A stretch of 64,000 nucleotides of DNA from Halichondria panicea (taxonomy: Eukaryota; Porifera; Demospongiae; Suberitida; Halichondriidae). The notes under the pieces were generated by a model. It made no database searches. It was not told the origin of the DNA and was given only the letters and a program-made list of their open reading frames with translations. Below, piece by piece: positions 40,233 through 51,636 of this stretch. The position numbers and the translations under genes were made by a program. Within the stretch, counting starts at the first letter, position 1; every line of letters begins with the position of its first letter. The stretch lies in contig NC_087386.1 of the NCBI RefSeq assembly GCF_963675165.1, forward strand, positions 1 through 64,000, given 5' to 3'.

Positions 40233-40838
40233 ACTCTCATGCACACTCAACTAAGCTAGCTAATAGCAAACACTATAATGCTCCTTGCAGATGGTTGGAT
40301 AGGTCTATAGAACTGCTCTTGTATAGAAAGCTATTGACTCCACTACAATGATGTACACAGGCTCTCAATTCAATTAAACCACTAGACACATTGCATGCAT
40401 ATATAACTATGCATTCAGGAAAGCCATAGCAATGCTACACAATCATTGAATCTGAATAATAGAGCATGGAAATCAACACTGACTAGTTATATGCTAAACA
40501 GAATTATGAGCTCACGCCCATGCTGACAAGGCGTCAGGAATACCACGTGCATTCGAGAGCTAAAAAAGAATTTGATTTTTTTTCAGAATTAGGCTTATAA
40601 GGTTGAGTTGCTAAGATACAAATTAGTTGCGAAAACCTGATATGTAGAGTTGAGGGGTTAGGGTGTACGTGGGAAGCAGGGTGTGTTCACTGAGACAAGA
40701 GGCGCTGCACACATAACACAACGCAATACAAGCAGCGGTACATGTACACACAACTCTTGTTAACCAAGCACTTCTAATGAGATCGTTTGTACAAGAAACT
40801 GCGTGCACTAAACAATAACATAATTATCATTATACAAA
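40233..40838. other. Intergenic region between VWA gene and MRPL3
   Basis: About 600 bases with no recognisable gene. It must hold the promoter of the VWA gene (minus) and the 3' end of MRPL3 (minus). No TATA box or clear polyadenylation signal was picked out. Confidence 0.4.
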
Positions 40839-41721
40839 CTATTTCTTTCTCTTATCAGGGAAGTCTAGTGTTGGTTGGTGTGGGAAGTGGATATCAGTGC
40901 AATAACTCTCCTCAGTCTCTGGACCACCTCCTGTTGGAAATGGGGCGTGGTGTGGGCGTGGCTTCCTCCTAGCATCTGTCACTCGCACATAAGTATTAGT
41001 ATGTCCTGGCACAGGTCCTTTAACATACAGTACGTTGTACTTATGGTTGACTCTGTACACCTATAGATAGAGGCAGGACAACAGCTTAGTTACAAATATT
41101 CACACCAAAACGGTACATCTATTACAATGAAACGTTTAGTGAGAACAATGCAAGGTTGGCACTATGGGTCAACTACTGGCACTATGGGTCAACTACTGGC
41201 TACATTCCTCGACTATTAATTAGCATAGTCTATATACAGTTACTACGACAGCATTCCCACACCACTTTCACCATGACTACCATACCCCCCTCACCTTGAG
41301 GCATTGTGCTGTAGCTCTCTTTCCCCCCATCCTCCCTGGCATCTTCTTACCAGGCCATATCCTGCCAGGTTCTTGACCTCCTCCAGTGGCACCCATCTTA
41401 CGGTGAGCCTTAGTCACGCCATGCGAGGCTGGCATACCGCTCATACCATGACGTTTCATCACTCCAGCAAAGCCCTTCCCAATGCTAGAGGAAGGACATT
41501 ATGAGTGCTAGCTAGCCACTATTAGTATCTTACGTCTTGGCACAGACATCGACATATTGGCCTGGTGTGAAGTGTGAGGCTGTGATAGATGTGCCCACTG
41601 GGAGGAGAGCATCCTCCGATACCCTGAACTCTTGTAAGACTCTCTTTGGTGTTACATCAGCTTTTGTATACTGACCCAGCACAGGTTTGGTTATCTGTAT
41701 AACATTAGATACATTGACACA

Positions 41722-41752
<31 letters not shown>

Positions 41753-42454
41753 TGTGTGTGTGGGTGTGTGTGTGTGTGTGTGTGTAGAGTGATGACTCAC
41801 ATTCCTAATCTTAGGATGGTTGACTGCTCCAACTTGTAGTCCATTGTACCCCTCTCCCTCGCGTGTACGAACCATCACCACCTCATTGTCCACAATCTGA
41901 GGGAGGGGGGTAATGAGGGACCCTCCACACACAGCACAGGGGGTAATAAGGGACCCCCACACACAGCACAGGGGGTAATGAGGGACTCCCACACACAGCA
42001 CAGGGGGTAATGAGGGACCCCCATACACAGCACAGGGGGTAATGAGGGACCCTCCACACACAGCACAGGGGGTAATGAGGGACCCCCACACACAGCACAG
42101 GGGGTAATGAAGGACCCCCCACACACACACACGTACCTGGAGGAGGGTGACAGCTACGGAGGTCCCCTCTTTAGTCCATACTTGACTCATACCTAACTTG
42201 ATGGCTACAGCTCCACAACGACGTGACGTACGACTCCATTCTCCTGCTTTTAGGGGGAGGTGGGCCACTCTAATAGACGCCGCGGGTTCATCCTCTTTAG
42301 CCTCACTATTTAGTCTAGCCAGTACCGATTCTGCCACTTGGAGCTCTTCTCTGGAGAGTGCATCAGAGGATACGGGACGACATGCTCTCACTGCTAATGA
42401 CCGACAGCTACCAAGTCCTCTAATGAAGCGTAGGGCTTGCTTGAACATAGGCAT
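40839..42454 (-). CDS. MRPL3: Mitochondrial ribosomal protein uL3m
   Basis: Five exons on the minus strand: 42454-42137, 41896-41801, 41694-41534, 41484-41295, 41060-40839. The product is 328 aa (human 348). uL3m is part of the mitochondrial large ribosomal subunit near the peptidyl-transferase centre. The first 30 residues are Arg-, Ser- and Ala-rich without acids, a good mitochondrial targeting signal. Hallmarks are GAVAIKLGMSQVWTKEG, GYNGLQVGA, and the L3 core GKGFAGVMKRHGMSG, then ASHGVTKAHRKMGATGGG and PGKKMPGRMGGKRAT. The C-terminal block is HKYNVLYVKGPVPGHTNTYV. Intron 1 is nearly filled by a minisatellite. The start codon is 130 bases from that of URI1 on the other strand. Confidence 0.96.
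41908..42125. repeat. Minisatellite in MRPL3 intron 1
   Basis: About seven units of 31-32 bp: gggggtaatgagggacccyc then acacacagcaca. On the minus strand each unit reads cccctgtgctgtgtgtgg followed by gtccctcattacccc. It runs from about 10 bases after the donor to about 10 bases before the acceptor. Confidence 0.9.
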
Positions 42455-42584
42455 CGCTTATTTAATACCACGTGGGTCGCGTGATTAAAAAATCACTTGT
42501 GGCCTCAAAAGCCAGTTGACCTATGACCTCTTATTTGTACTTTCTAATAGATGCACACTACCCACGTGGACGTACACAGAAGAA
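42455..42584. promoter_or_regulatory. 130-bp divergent promoter, MRPL3 and URI1
   Basis: Only 130 bases separate the two start codons. The interval contains accacgtgggtcgcgtgatt, which includes a cacgtg E-box. The shortness implies shared regulatory sequence (inference). Confidence 0.55.
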
Positions 42585-44907
42585 ATGCAGGAGGCCATCG
42601 ATTTCTCCAGGTTACAACAAGAGCACAGCAAGGTGAGCTATGTGTATAGTATAGTAGCTATGAACCTCATCCGCTGTAGGCCACCGAGGAGAGCAATGAC
42701 AAGATACAGAAATGGCAAGCTATAATTAATGAATGACATTTTAATGCGTCCTATTTTGTTGGTGTATAGGGAACAGTTTAAGGCTGACTATGAGGCACTA
42801 CAAACTAGACTGAGCACACTACCCAATCAGCTAACTCATGACGTTATGGTAGGTTTACCAATAGAGCAGTGCCTTGTGTGTGTGTGGGTGTGGAGCCACC
42901 AGTAGTGTAGTGTGTGTGGGTGTGGAGCCACCAGTAGTGTAGTGTGTGTGGGTGTGGAGCCATCAGTAGTGTAGTATGTGTGGGTGTGGAACCACCAGTA
43001 GTGTAGCGTGTGTGGGTGTGGAGCCACCAGTAGTGTAGTGTGTGGGTGTGGAGCCACCAGTAGTGTAGTGTGTGTGGGTGTGGAGCCATCAGTAGTGTAG
43101 TGTGTGTGGGTGTGGAGCCATCAGTAGTGTAGTGTGTGTGGGTGTGGAACCACCAGTAGTGTAGTGTGTGTGGGTGTGGAGCCACCAGTAGTGTAGCGTG
43201 TGTGGGTGTGGAGCCACCAGTAGTGTAGTGTGTGGGTGTGGAGCCACCAGTAGTGTAGTGTGTGTGGGTGTGGAGCCATCAGTAGTGTAGTGTGTGTGTG
43301 TGTGTGTGGAGCCACCAGTAGTGTAGTGTGTGTGGGTGTGGAGCCATCAGTAGTGTAGTGTGTGTGGGTGTGGAGCCATCAGTAGTGTAGTATGTGTGGG
43401 TGTGGAGCCATCAGTAGTGTAGTGTGTGTGGGTGTGGAGCCACCAGTAGTGTAGTGTGTGTGGGTGTGGAGCCACCAGTAGTGTAGTGTGTGTGGGTGTG
43501 GAGCCACCAGTAGTGTAGTGTGTGTGGGTGTGGAGCCACCAGTAGTGTGGGTGTGATGTGTGTATGTTGTGTGTTTTGTGCAGGTGCCTTTTGGAAGGTT
43601 TGCATTTGCTCGTGGTCAGCTTTACCATAGCAACGAGGTGACTGTGTTGCTAGGGGATAACTGGTTTATCAAGACCACCACTAAACATGCCCTCGAGATA
43701 GTTGAGCGGAGGAAGAAATGTGAGTCAGTGTGGGGATAATGACCCTATTGACCTCTGGGTGGGTATGTATATGGATCCTATTGACCTTTGTACAGATGTG
43801 TGTGAGATGCTGTCACAGGAACAAGAGTGTTTGAATGATCTAGAGAAGAGGCAGTTGTTCACAGAAGAGTTCCAGTCAGCAGTAGGGGTCAGAGGTCATA
43901 TTGTCAGTACACTACTCACTGTAATACATACAGGACACTGTGGAGATCAAGGAGAAGTGTGTTCCCCCTCAGTCATCACCAGGGAAGGGAAAAGGTTATT
44001 CATTAGCCTTCAATACACATCGCTCATAAATAGAGCTAGGATAATTGAAGAATACATTTTGCCCTTTGATGTTCTATTTGTTGGGCTATTATTTATAGAC
44101 TAGAGATTTCTCAGAAATAGGCCTGTTTTGATGTTTAACTTTGAACGCTCAAATTATGTAATTTTAAAATTGTTGATTAGTGCGCTGATGTAATTGTATT
44201 GTACTCGTCTTGCAGAACGCAAAGCTTGGGTGCCTAAAGGCAATGTACCTCCTCCAAGGAGAGTGTTCCCTCCCTTAAGAAAAGGCCCGAGGGACACACT
44301 AGAGGCTGTATCATCTACAATGGAGAAACTAAACGTTAACGTTCAGAGCGTTAGTGAAAGTGTAACCACGGCAACCAACCAGCCTCTACGGATAACTGTG
44401 ACTCATGGGGAGGCAAGTAACGACAACACGAGTGAAGGGAGCAGCGAGGTGAGGAAATATTAAGTCTATAATATAATTTTAATCCCTGTACTACAGGGAG
44501 GACGACCTTTGTACTCTAGTCCAGGAGACATATTCCCTCGTCTCACTCGACATGATGTTGTTGATTCTGTTGGCATGGCAGCCAAGAGTGTCAGATGGGG
44601 TCCCACTGAGTACTCCACACCCCCTGTCACACAAGCCACGCCCCCTCCACCGGGTAGACCCAGGGCAGTCCGGGTGAGGACGCTGTGTGTATGACTATTG
44701 TCACTGTTCTTGTTTGTGTGTGCAGCCATTTACTGGTCAAGTGATAGAGAGGATATCGCCCCAGACCACACCCACTACTGACAAAACCACACCAATTGCG
44801 GACAAGGTAAGCTGCTCTAGCTAATGTGTATGTGCTCATGACATTCGTAGTTGCAGGGAAACAAGAGAAGCTCACGTTTCAAGTCAAACAGAACTAAAAC
44901 TGATTAG
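42585..44907 (+). CDS. URI1: Unconventional prefoldin RPB5 interactor
   Basis: Ten exons: 42585-42632, 42680-42714, 42770-42848, 43584-43719, 43796-43881, 43934-43994, 44216-44448, 44497-44673, 44726-44806, 44857-44907. The product is 328 aa (human URI1 is about 535). URI1 is the alpha-type prefoldin of the R2TP/prefoldin-like complex and helps assemble RNA polymerases in the cytoplasm. The family core is LSTLPNQLTHDVMVPFGRFAF, then GQLYHSNEVTVLLGDNWF. The C-terminus has PFTGQVIERI and ends in the basic SSRFKSNRTK. Intron 2 uses a GC donor (aaatg/gcaagc); with it the join IQKWEQFKADYEAL matches the family. The acidic middle of the vertebrate protein is absent. Intron 3 is a 700-bp minisatellite. 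Confidence 0.93.
42875..43562 (+). repeat. Minisatellite in URI1 intron 3
   Basis: About twenty-one units of 28-34 bp: gtggagccaccagtagtgta then gtgtgtgtgggt, with an a/c alternation in ccatcag/ccaccag. Runs of identical variant order suggest blocks copied together. The array ends about 20 bases before the exon 4 acceptor. Confidence 0.92.
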
Positions 44908-45136
44908 CTGAATCCTGTGATCACATGTTTGTTGACGTGCAATCATTAATTATACACCACCTGTCATTATATTCAAGGTACCTATAATTATATATAACAA
45001 TTCAGCTTGTGTGATATGAAATGGCAAAATTATGACGCTAATTATAATAATTTAATGTATTATTATGAGCAAAATACTATACATGTAGGGAAAAATGTTC
45101 AGTTTTTTGAGCTGACAGTTGACTAGACGCGTACAT
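44908..45136. other. Tail-to-tail gap, URI1 and receptor kinase
   Basis: A 229-bp AT-rich gap between two stop codons on opposite strands. It is likely to hold both polyadenylation sites; nothing else is seen. Confidence 0.4.
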
Positions 45137-48100
45137 CTAGTCGTCTTTTGTCATTTCTGTCTCGGGGTCAGAGTTCTCCTCAAGGAAAGCATCGCTGGAT
45201 ATGTCAGAATACACACTTTGTGCATCGTATTCGCTAGAAGTGCTGACTCGGCATTCCTCGAGGCATTGACTTAGCTCTTTAAAGGTTGGCCGTGATTGGT
45301 CGTCTTGTGCCCAACACTCGTTCATGATAGCGTAGATACGACCAGAGCAATCTGATGGTTTCTGTAACACCTTGCCGTGACGCACCCTCTCCATGACCTC
45401 TTCATTAGAGGTGCCATAATAAGGCTGCATTCCAAGTGTGAACACTTCCCACATGACCACTCCAAAGGACCACACGTCACCGGCAGTAGAGAACTTGCCA
45501 TATATGATAGCCTCAGGAGACATCCAGCGAATAGGTAGCACAGCTTGCCCCCTCACGCGATAGTAGTCCTTGCTGTAGAGGTTGTGGCTGAGTCCAAAGT
45601 CTCCTATCTTGACTAGAACTCTGGATGGTGTAGCACTGCAATCATCATCAGGGAGAGATGACACCAGGCAATTACGACATGCCAGATCACGATGCACATA
45701 GTTCATTACTGAGAGGTATTCCATTCCTTGAACTATTTGCTTGCAGATATCGGTGAGTTGTTCTTGATTGAGTGAGGCAGGATCATCAGACAGTGTAGAC
45801 TCAGTACGAGAGCGTGGGCGGTCCAGAGGGTTCATGTAGCGACGTTGTAGACTACTAGCATTCTCCCTCAGGAACTTAGCAAGGTCACCTTTATCCATAT
45901 ACTCAAACACCAGATAGTAGGGGGCCTGCGTCATGCTTACAGCTAGGATCTTGACTATGTTCTCGTGGTCAAATCCAAACATAAGCTTAGCTTCATTCAC
46001 GAAAGCTTCTATTCCATCGTTAGTATCTTCCTTGAGTGTCTTGACAGCCACGTGTGTGTCAGGCTCTGAGCTGCCTTCCATGCCTCGTAGCTTGCCCTTG
46101 AACACCATGCCAAAGAAACCTTGTCCTAGTTGCTTGACATACTCTATGTTGGCTTTGGGGACTTGTTTGAATGAAGCGATTGCAGTGGCCACTTTAGGAG
46201 GGAGCAGTTGAATACGTGGATATTGATTATTGTCTCTGAACTTGACATTCTTGACAGAATCGTTGCCAATGACATGCAGCTGAGGTGAACTGGCAGTGGT
46301 TTGTTTCTTGTGCTTGTACACCACAAACCCAACGACACCACTAACAGTAACACAGATAGCAATGACTACACAAATCCCTAACACTACTGGAGCCACAGCA
46401 CTAGCAGGATTGGATGATGAGGGGTCCTTGGTCTCAATACCTGCAGGGGAGAGATGGCAATGAGTGAGGTATAATACCGTATAGTGGGTAATTTTCGGGG
46501 GACAAAATATTCGTGGTTGAGCAGTATTTAGTCATTTCGTGGATATTATTTTCGTGGTTGCTGCTTGCACTGCAGGTAAAGGTAGGCAAGGTTGCTTCAT
46601 TCGTGGGTAAAATATTTGTGGTCAGACCGAATATTTTGTGATTTTTGTCCCACGAAAATTACTCTTTATACGGTACTTTGGTACATGATTTTCTGAAAGC
46701 TTAAAATGGCTCCTTGAAATTAAATGTCAATTTTTGGTCTGTTTTTGACATAATATACCATACACCATGGGTCTTTTACCAAAAATAAGAAATTATGACC
46801 CGTTTCAAATTTGGGATTTGAGCATACCATCTAAAAAAGCTCCTTCTAGTAGTAAGCTTTCAGAAAATCAGAAAATCCTTGACTTTGGACCACAGAGCCG
46901 AATCTAGTTACTCTAAATGCAGGGGCTCATGCAGTCTTGTTTGAAGCTTTATACACGTGTGTTAGATGCTATGCATGCACATATGTACCCTCACCAACAA
47001 TGGAGCATGATTCAACGAGACATAGCTCAACGAGGCCCTGGTTGTTGAAACACCACGGAGCTTTGGCCCACTGTCCTGGATTCCTGCATGTGCTACCAGC
47101 TCCCACTAGCTCTGGGTAGAGTGTGGCAGTGAAACTAGTGTTAGTCTCGCTCCAGTCCATACAAGGCAGGTTAGACACTGTGCGTGAGTGTGGGCCACTA
47201 TAGCTCTGGCCATAGTCACTGCTGTTGTAGCAACCTGCAAGGGGAGAATGGAATGAATGATGGCAAGTCACTTCTGTAGAAAGAAGTCAGCTAAAGTTGC
47301 GGCCTAGACTGACTGGCTGGTGGTGGCATATGTTGTGTGGTCAGCATTGATAAGGTTTGTGGTGGAGGGAATCACTTGAGTGCTATTGATGAGCCACCAC
47401 ACCACATCACCAACACCACCACTAATACACTAAATCACCAACAAGAATGTGCAGGCACTCTGGACTCACTGCTGACAGCTTGAGTGGTGATGATGGTGGG
47501 AGAGGGCATACACTGCTCACTAGATGAGAGACTGCAATCAGGGCCTAGTAGTTGATTAACACGATGAGTAGAGCTCCAACGTGATGTCAGCTCAGAGAGA
47601 ACCTTGACAGGACAAACTAGCCTCATCTCATCTCTCAGTGTGCAATGGTCTACACAAGAAGACAGAGGACTAGGAGAGACTGCATGGGGGGAGTACAGTG
47701 TGGTAGGGGACTAGGAGAGACTGCATGGGGGAGTACAGTGTGGTAGGGGACTAGGAGAGACTGGTGTGAGCTGGGGGGTGGGAAGCAGCCATGAGCTCAG
47801 AGGACCTCTCTATGGGCTCTAACCACAAAGACTTACAATAGCTAACCACAAGTAATTGAATATCAACAGACCTCCATCCTTGCAGAAGGGCAGTGATCCA
47901 TGACATATAAGGAGAGTGAGAGCATTCTGACAGGCAGGGCTCAGTTTATCCCCCTCTAGACTGTGATACAGGCCCACCATGCTCCCCTCTATATCACCCA
48001 GTGACACACTGCTCCAACCCTCACGATTCACGTGCACACTTCTCTCTCTGTAGCCGGACAGCGAGGAGCAGAACTGACCACCATACATCTCACAAGTATC

Positions 48101-50920
48101 TGCAATAACCAGTAGCACCAATTAACAATGTTAACACTGCACACAAAGACACTAACTATGCGCCAGTACACACTAACACCAATTAACACATAAACCATCC
48201 AACACTGAACTACATACACTCACGACATTGTGGAGGATTGCAGTACTCCCACCGACCACTGCCTCTAGCTATGTAGCACCACGGTCGCTCTCCTATGCCA
48301 CCTGGGTTACGACAAGAGAAGCTAGCTCCATATAGCTCCAGTTGGAAGTGAGCAGGGACAATAGAGTGGGCGTTGGGTGACTGTGAGTACCAGGACTGAC
48401 AAGGTAACCCACTGGCAGTGCGTGAGAGGTGACCAGCGTAACTTCTACCATTGCCTTTAACACACTCCACTTGTTCCACTACACCCTCACCAGGGCTATC
48501 TGTATATAACACATAGTTAGCCTATAATGCATGCTATATGACTGCATGCTTCCTTACCTACTGCAGGGCTGTCTAAGGACACATAGATACACTCCGGGCT
48601 CTCTCCTCCAGGGGTAGTGCGATTATCACAGCTGGCAAACAGAGCATAACGCAGTGGGAAGAGCTGATAACGATACTCCTCAAGGAAGGATGGATCCAGG
48701 AAGAAGCCACAGAATCCTTCAGCTCTGAGAATGTTACAAGTGTGCTTGCAGAGAGGTCGTGGTACAGGATGACTGGTGGTAGAGCTGGCATCACAATAAG
48801 GGTATACACTACTGCAGGCAATGCCTCGAATAAAGTCATAACATTGATCAATAGTCTTTTCAGTGATACCGGCAGTCATATAGCGTGTGGAGGCCAGGTT
48901 ACCATGGTGACTGGCCGTGTAGGTACCTATCAACCCAATCTGTTCACTTATGGTGCTTTCCAACAACTCTGCTCCGCTATTGACCAGGACGTTTGTGTCT
49001 TCGTGGATAAAGTTACGACATATCCCACCGTTGTAAGGTTGACAAGGACTGCAGGAAAGTGCACGGTAAATTAATTAATGCAACCACTGTGTGGTAGACT
49101 GTGGTGGATGACAGATGCTATCCATTACCCTCTACACTTGTACTGCTACTCAATAACTGGCTTCCCACAACTCACTGTTGGTGGGTAATGTTCACTGACA
49201 CTGCATGATATGGAGGGATAAACATGGTCATCACACACACACACACACAGTGGGTTAGGTAGTGACTTACCTGCTCTCTTGATGGTGACCTTCTTGTTGA
49301 CAGTCAGACGTCTCTTGAGGTATGGAGGGTTCACGTGAATACTAGAGGCAGAGCAGTAATAGTCCCCAACATCAGACAATGAGACTATTATCTGATATCC
49401 AGTTCCTGTGAGTGTACCCAACTTACGACCATTACGTATGAGGAGGACATGAGGGGGCGGGGCACCTCCAGCTGGACACTGGATAGTGACAGTGTCCCCT
49501 ACACTCACTGTCAGTGTGATGTCATCACTCTCCAGGAAATAGGGCGATCCTGTGTGCAGTCAATGCAGAGATAGGCAATGCAGGGGGTAGGATATAGTCA
49601 ATGCAGGGGGTAGGGGGCTTACTATATACATACAGACAACTTACTTTGTTCCCCAAAGTAGAAGATGGGAGAAGGGAACTGATTGTAGAGGTACATTCCT
49701 GTGGTATCTTTATACCTGTTCCGTATCTGGAAAATGTAGTATTTGTCCCTACTGACTGGAGGAGTGTGTGTGTAGTGTGTGTCCCGTGCTTGGCTCGTGT
49801 TGATGTAGAATATTTCTGGGGCTGGTAACACGGGACCATTGTCCATATAATCATCAAGATCTTCTGGTTCAAACATGAGCACATACACAGAGTATCTGCG
49901 AGAGCCATGACAATATTCCATGTGGGTAGGACGAATAGTAGAGTCCCATTGTACAGTGACCATCTGGGTAGAGTTGATAGTGCTCACTGCAGCACTCATG
50001 TTGACAGCATCAGGATGATAGCAGCTAGGTTCATTGTCTGTGACTACTCCTCTGATCTGGTGCTCTGCATACACACACATATAAGCACATAAGCACATAA
50101 GCACATAAGCACACATACAAAACGGTGACTTACGTAGTTCTGAGTAGACATCAAATCTTGCTTCAGTAAATCTGTGCTGCACTTTGCAAATATAAAATCC
50201 TCTGAAGGCCTCATATTTCCTATCACTGCATGATGCAATGGTTAGGCCGCAGTCTAGTTGTAGTGAACCAGTAGAGTTAGGCTGGCCCAATATCCTGCGG
50301 CACTGTGGGTCTGCCACACTTAATGCTAGACCATACTCATTGATCCAATAGTGTGTGTCCGTCACTGAATGATATTCTTTCCCAGAGCGCGGCCTGAAAG
50401 TCCAGCTCACTGCGAACTTATATTCCTTAAAAACGAAATTCTTTGTACCATTGTACTTGACTCTGCAGGGTATGTGGCAGGAGGTGGGACCGATATCAGC
50501 GTCATCAGTTTGGATATTCTTAGTGCCAGCTATAGGGAGAGAGGGGCCAGGGGGGAGGAAGAGAGGTGGTGGTTAGCACAGAGGGGGTGCTAACAGATGA
50601 TAATTACTGCTCTGCTAACACACAAGGGAAAGTGGTAATAGTAGCAACTTAGCACTCAACCACTATTAAACTTGTTAGGGATGGATCACTAGATCAGATT
50701 ATTACTGTGTGTTCAGCTTAGGCTGGTCTGATTGTAGAATGTTCAGTGGAGGGATCATGTCACGTCAGTACATGCAAGCAGAGACATAATTATATGAGCT
50801 AGCTGTACATGGCTCAACTGACATACTGTATATATTCATTATTGCAGCCTCACCGAAATCACTTGCGAGGGAGGCTCCCACCAGCAGCAGGACTAGTAAA
50901 CCAGCTCTTATCATCATCAT
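45137..50920 (-). CDS. ROR/MuSK-like receptor tyrosine kinase with two frizzled-CRD/kringle pairs
   Basis: Eleven exons on the minus strand: 50920-50854, 50529-50134, 50064-49645, 49549-49271, 49200-49176, 49048-48558, 48499-48224, 48099-47872, 47649-47470, 47234-46995, 46440-45137. Phases agree throughout, giving 1301 aa. Signal peptide MMMIRAGLLVLLLVG; two extracellular beta-sandwich-like regions (about 23-294, the second FN3-like); Ig domain (295-387); frizzled CRD (396-559, CQPYNGGICRNF); kringle (560-651); second CRD-like region (652-787); second kringle (788-867); membrane helix (about 886-909). The kinase has GQGFFG (973), Lys1001, HRDLACRN (1117), DFG (1149) and activation loop YSKDYY (1156-1161), typical of ROR, MuSK and Trk. 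All catalytic residues are present. One exon holds the membrane helix and whole kinase. An in-frame upstream Met exists at 50971. Confidence 0.9.
46475..46675. mobile_element. MITE, family with TACCGTATA ends (copy 1)
   Basis: About 201 bp in a receptor-kinase intron. It starts taccgtatagtgggtaattt and ends with aaattactctttatacggta, which is the inverted repeat with a few mismatches. There is no coding capacity. It belongs to the same family as the element at 53593-53760. Confidence 0.7.
47681..47770. repeat. Short tandem repeat in a receptor-kinase intron
   Basis: Three imperfect units of about 40 bp: ggactaggagagactgcatg then ggggagtacagtgtggtagg. Confidence 0.85.
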
Positions 50921-51636
50921 CCCGTACAGTCTCTCTGGTTGGCTAGCACAGTCAGCCAGTGAGTCAGTCAATACAGAGAAAGCCTGAGCTGAGGTGTCTA
51001 TATAGGAAAATGTGCAGACCGCAGCATCTAATTATACGAAAAACAAGCTCCTGGCCACATAAAGAAATATTAAAAGCTGTACTCTACTGTACTGCTCTGA
51101 CTGTACTGCATGCATGTACTGTACAAAGTACAGTGTACACATGTACACGTACACAAGACCCTCATTATCTCTATAGCCCCTATAAACATTGTAGCCTCTG
51201 ATCTAACACTACACTTTAGCCGTCCTCTGGATTGATGTCTTCTGACCCCAAGAGAAAGCAAGCCAAGCCATACAGTATGAGCTAGCTCTCGTATTATGTG
51301 CTATATATCATCATGAGCCCTAATTATGGTCACACCATTCTGGTGTGTGTGATGCTGTCTAAGTGTCTAATGGGTTTGGGTATAAAGAAAGCCTCAGACA
51401 CGTAATTAGCCTCCACACAACACATCTATTGACCACCTAATATTATTAGAGTCCTGTGTACATGCGCAGGTGGTCCTCATGTCTCCAGTGACGTGACATG
51501 TGTGGAGGTTCTCGGCTTTATCCTGGACACACACATACACTTGTCCGCCCCCTCACCTCACACAACAAATGCCTCGGGAGGACGGAGGGAGCTAGTGTCC
51601 GCCCCCTCACCTCACACCCCGGGAGCACGGAGGGAG
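50921..51636. other. Divergent region between receptor kinase and UBE4-UBC gene
   Basis: A 716-bp gap between opposite-strand start codons. The frame of the plus-strand gene stays open upstream to about 51493 without an ATG, so a missed 5' exon is possible. Positions 51545-51640 hold a tandem duplication of about 53 bp (gtccgccccctcacctcaca). No other gene is seen. Confidence 0.4.

Noticed and set aside
43347-43628. Minus-strand His/Thr-rich repeat frames in URI1 intron 3
   Set aside because: Translation of a minisatellite on the strand opposite the gene, with no start or splice context and no domain.
47819-48121. Receptor-kinase exon 8 frame read on past 47872
   Set aside because: The extra residues past the gtctgt donor match nothing. 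Splicing to 47649 restores a CRD-like cysteine pattern in phase.
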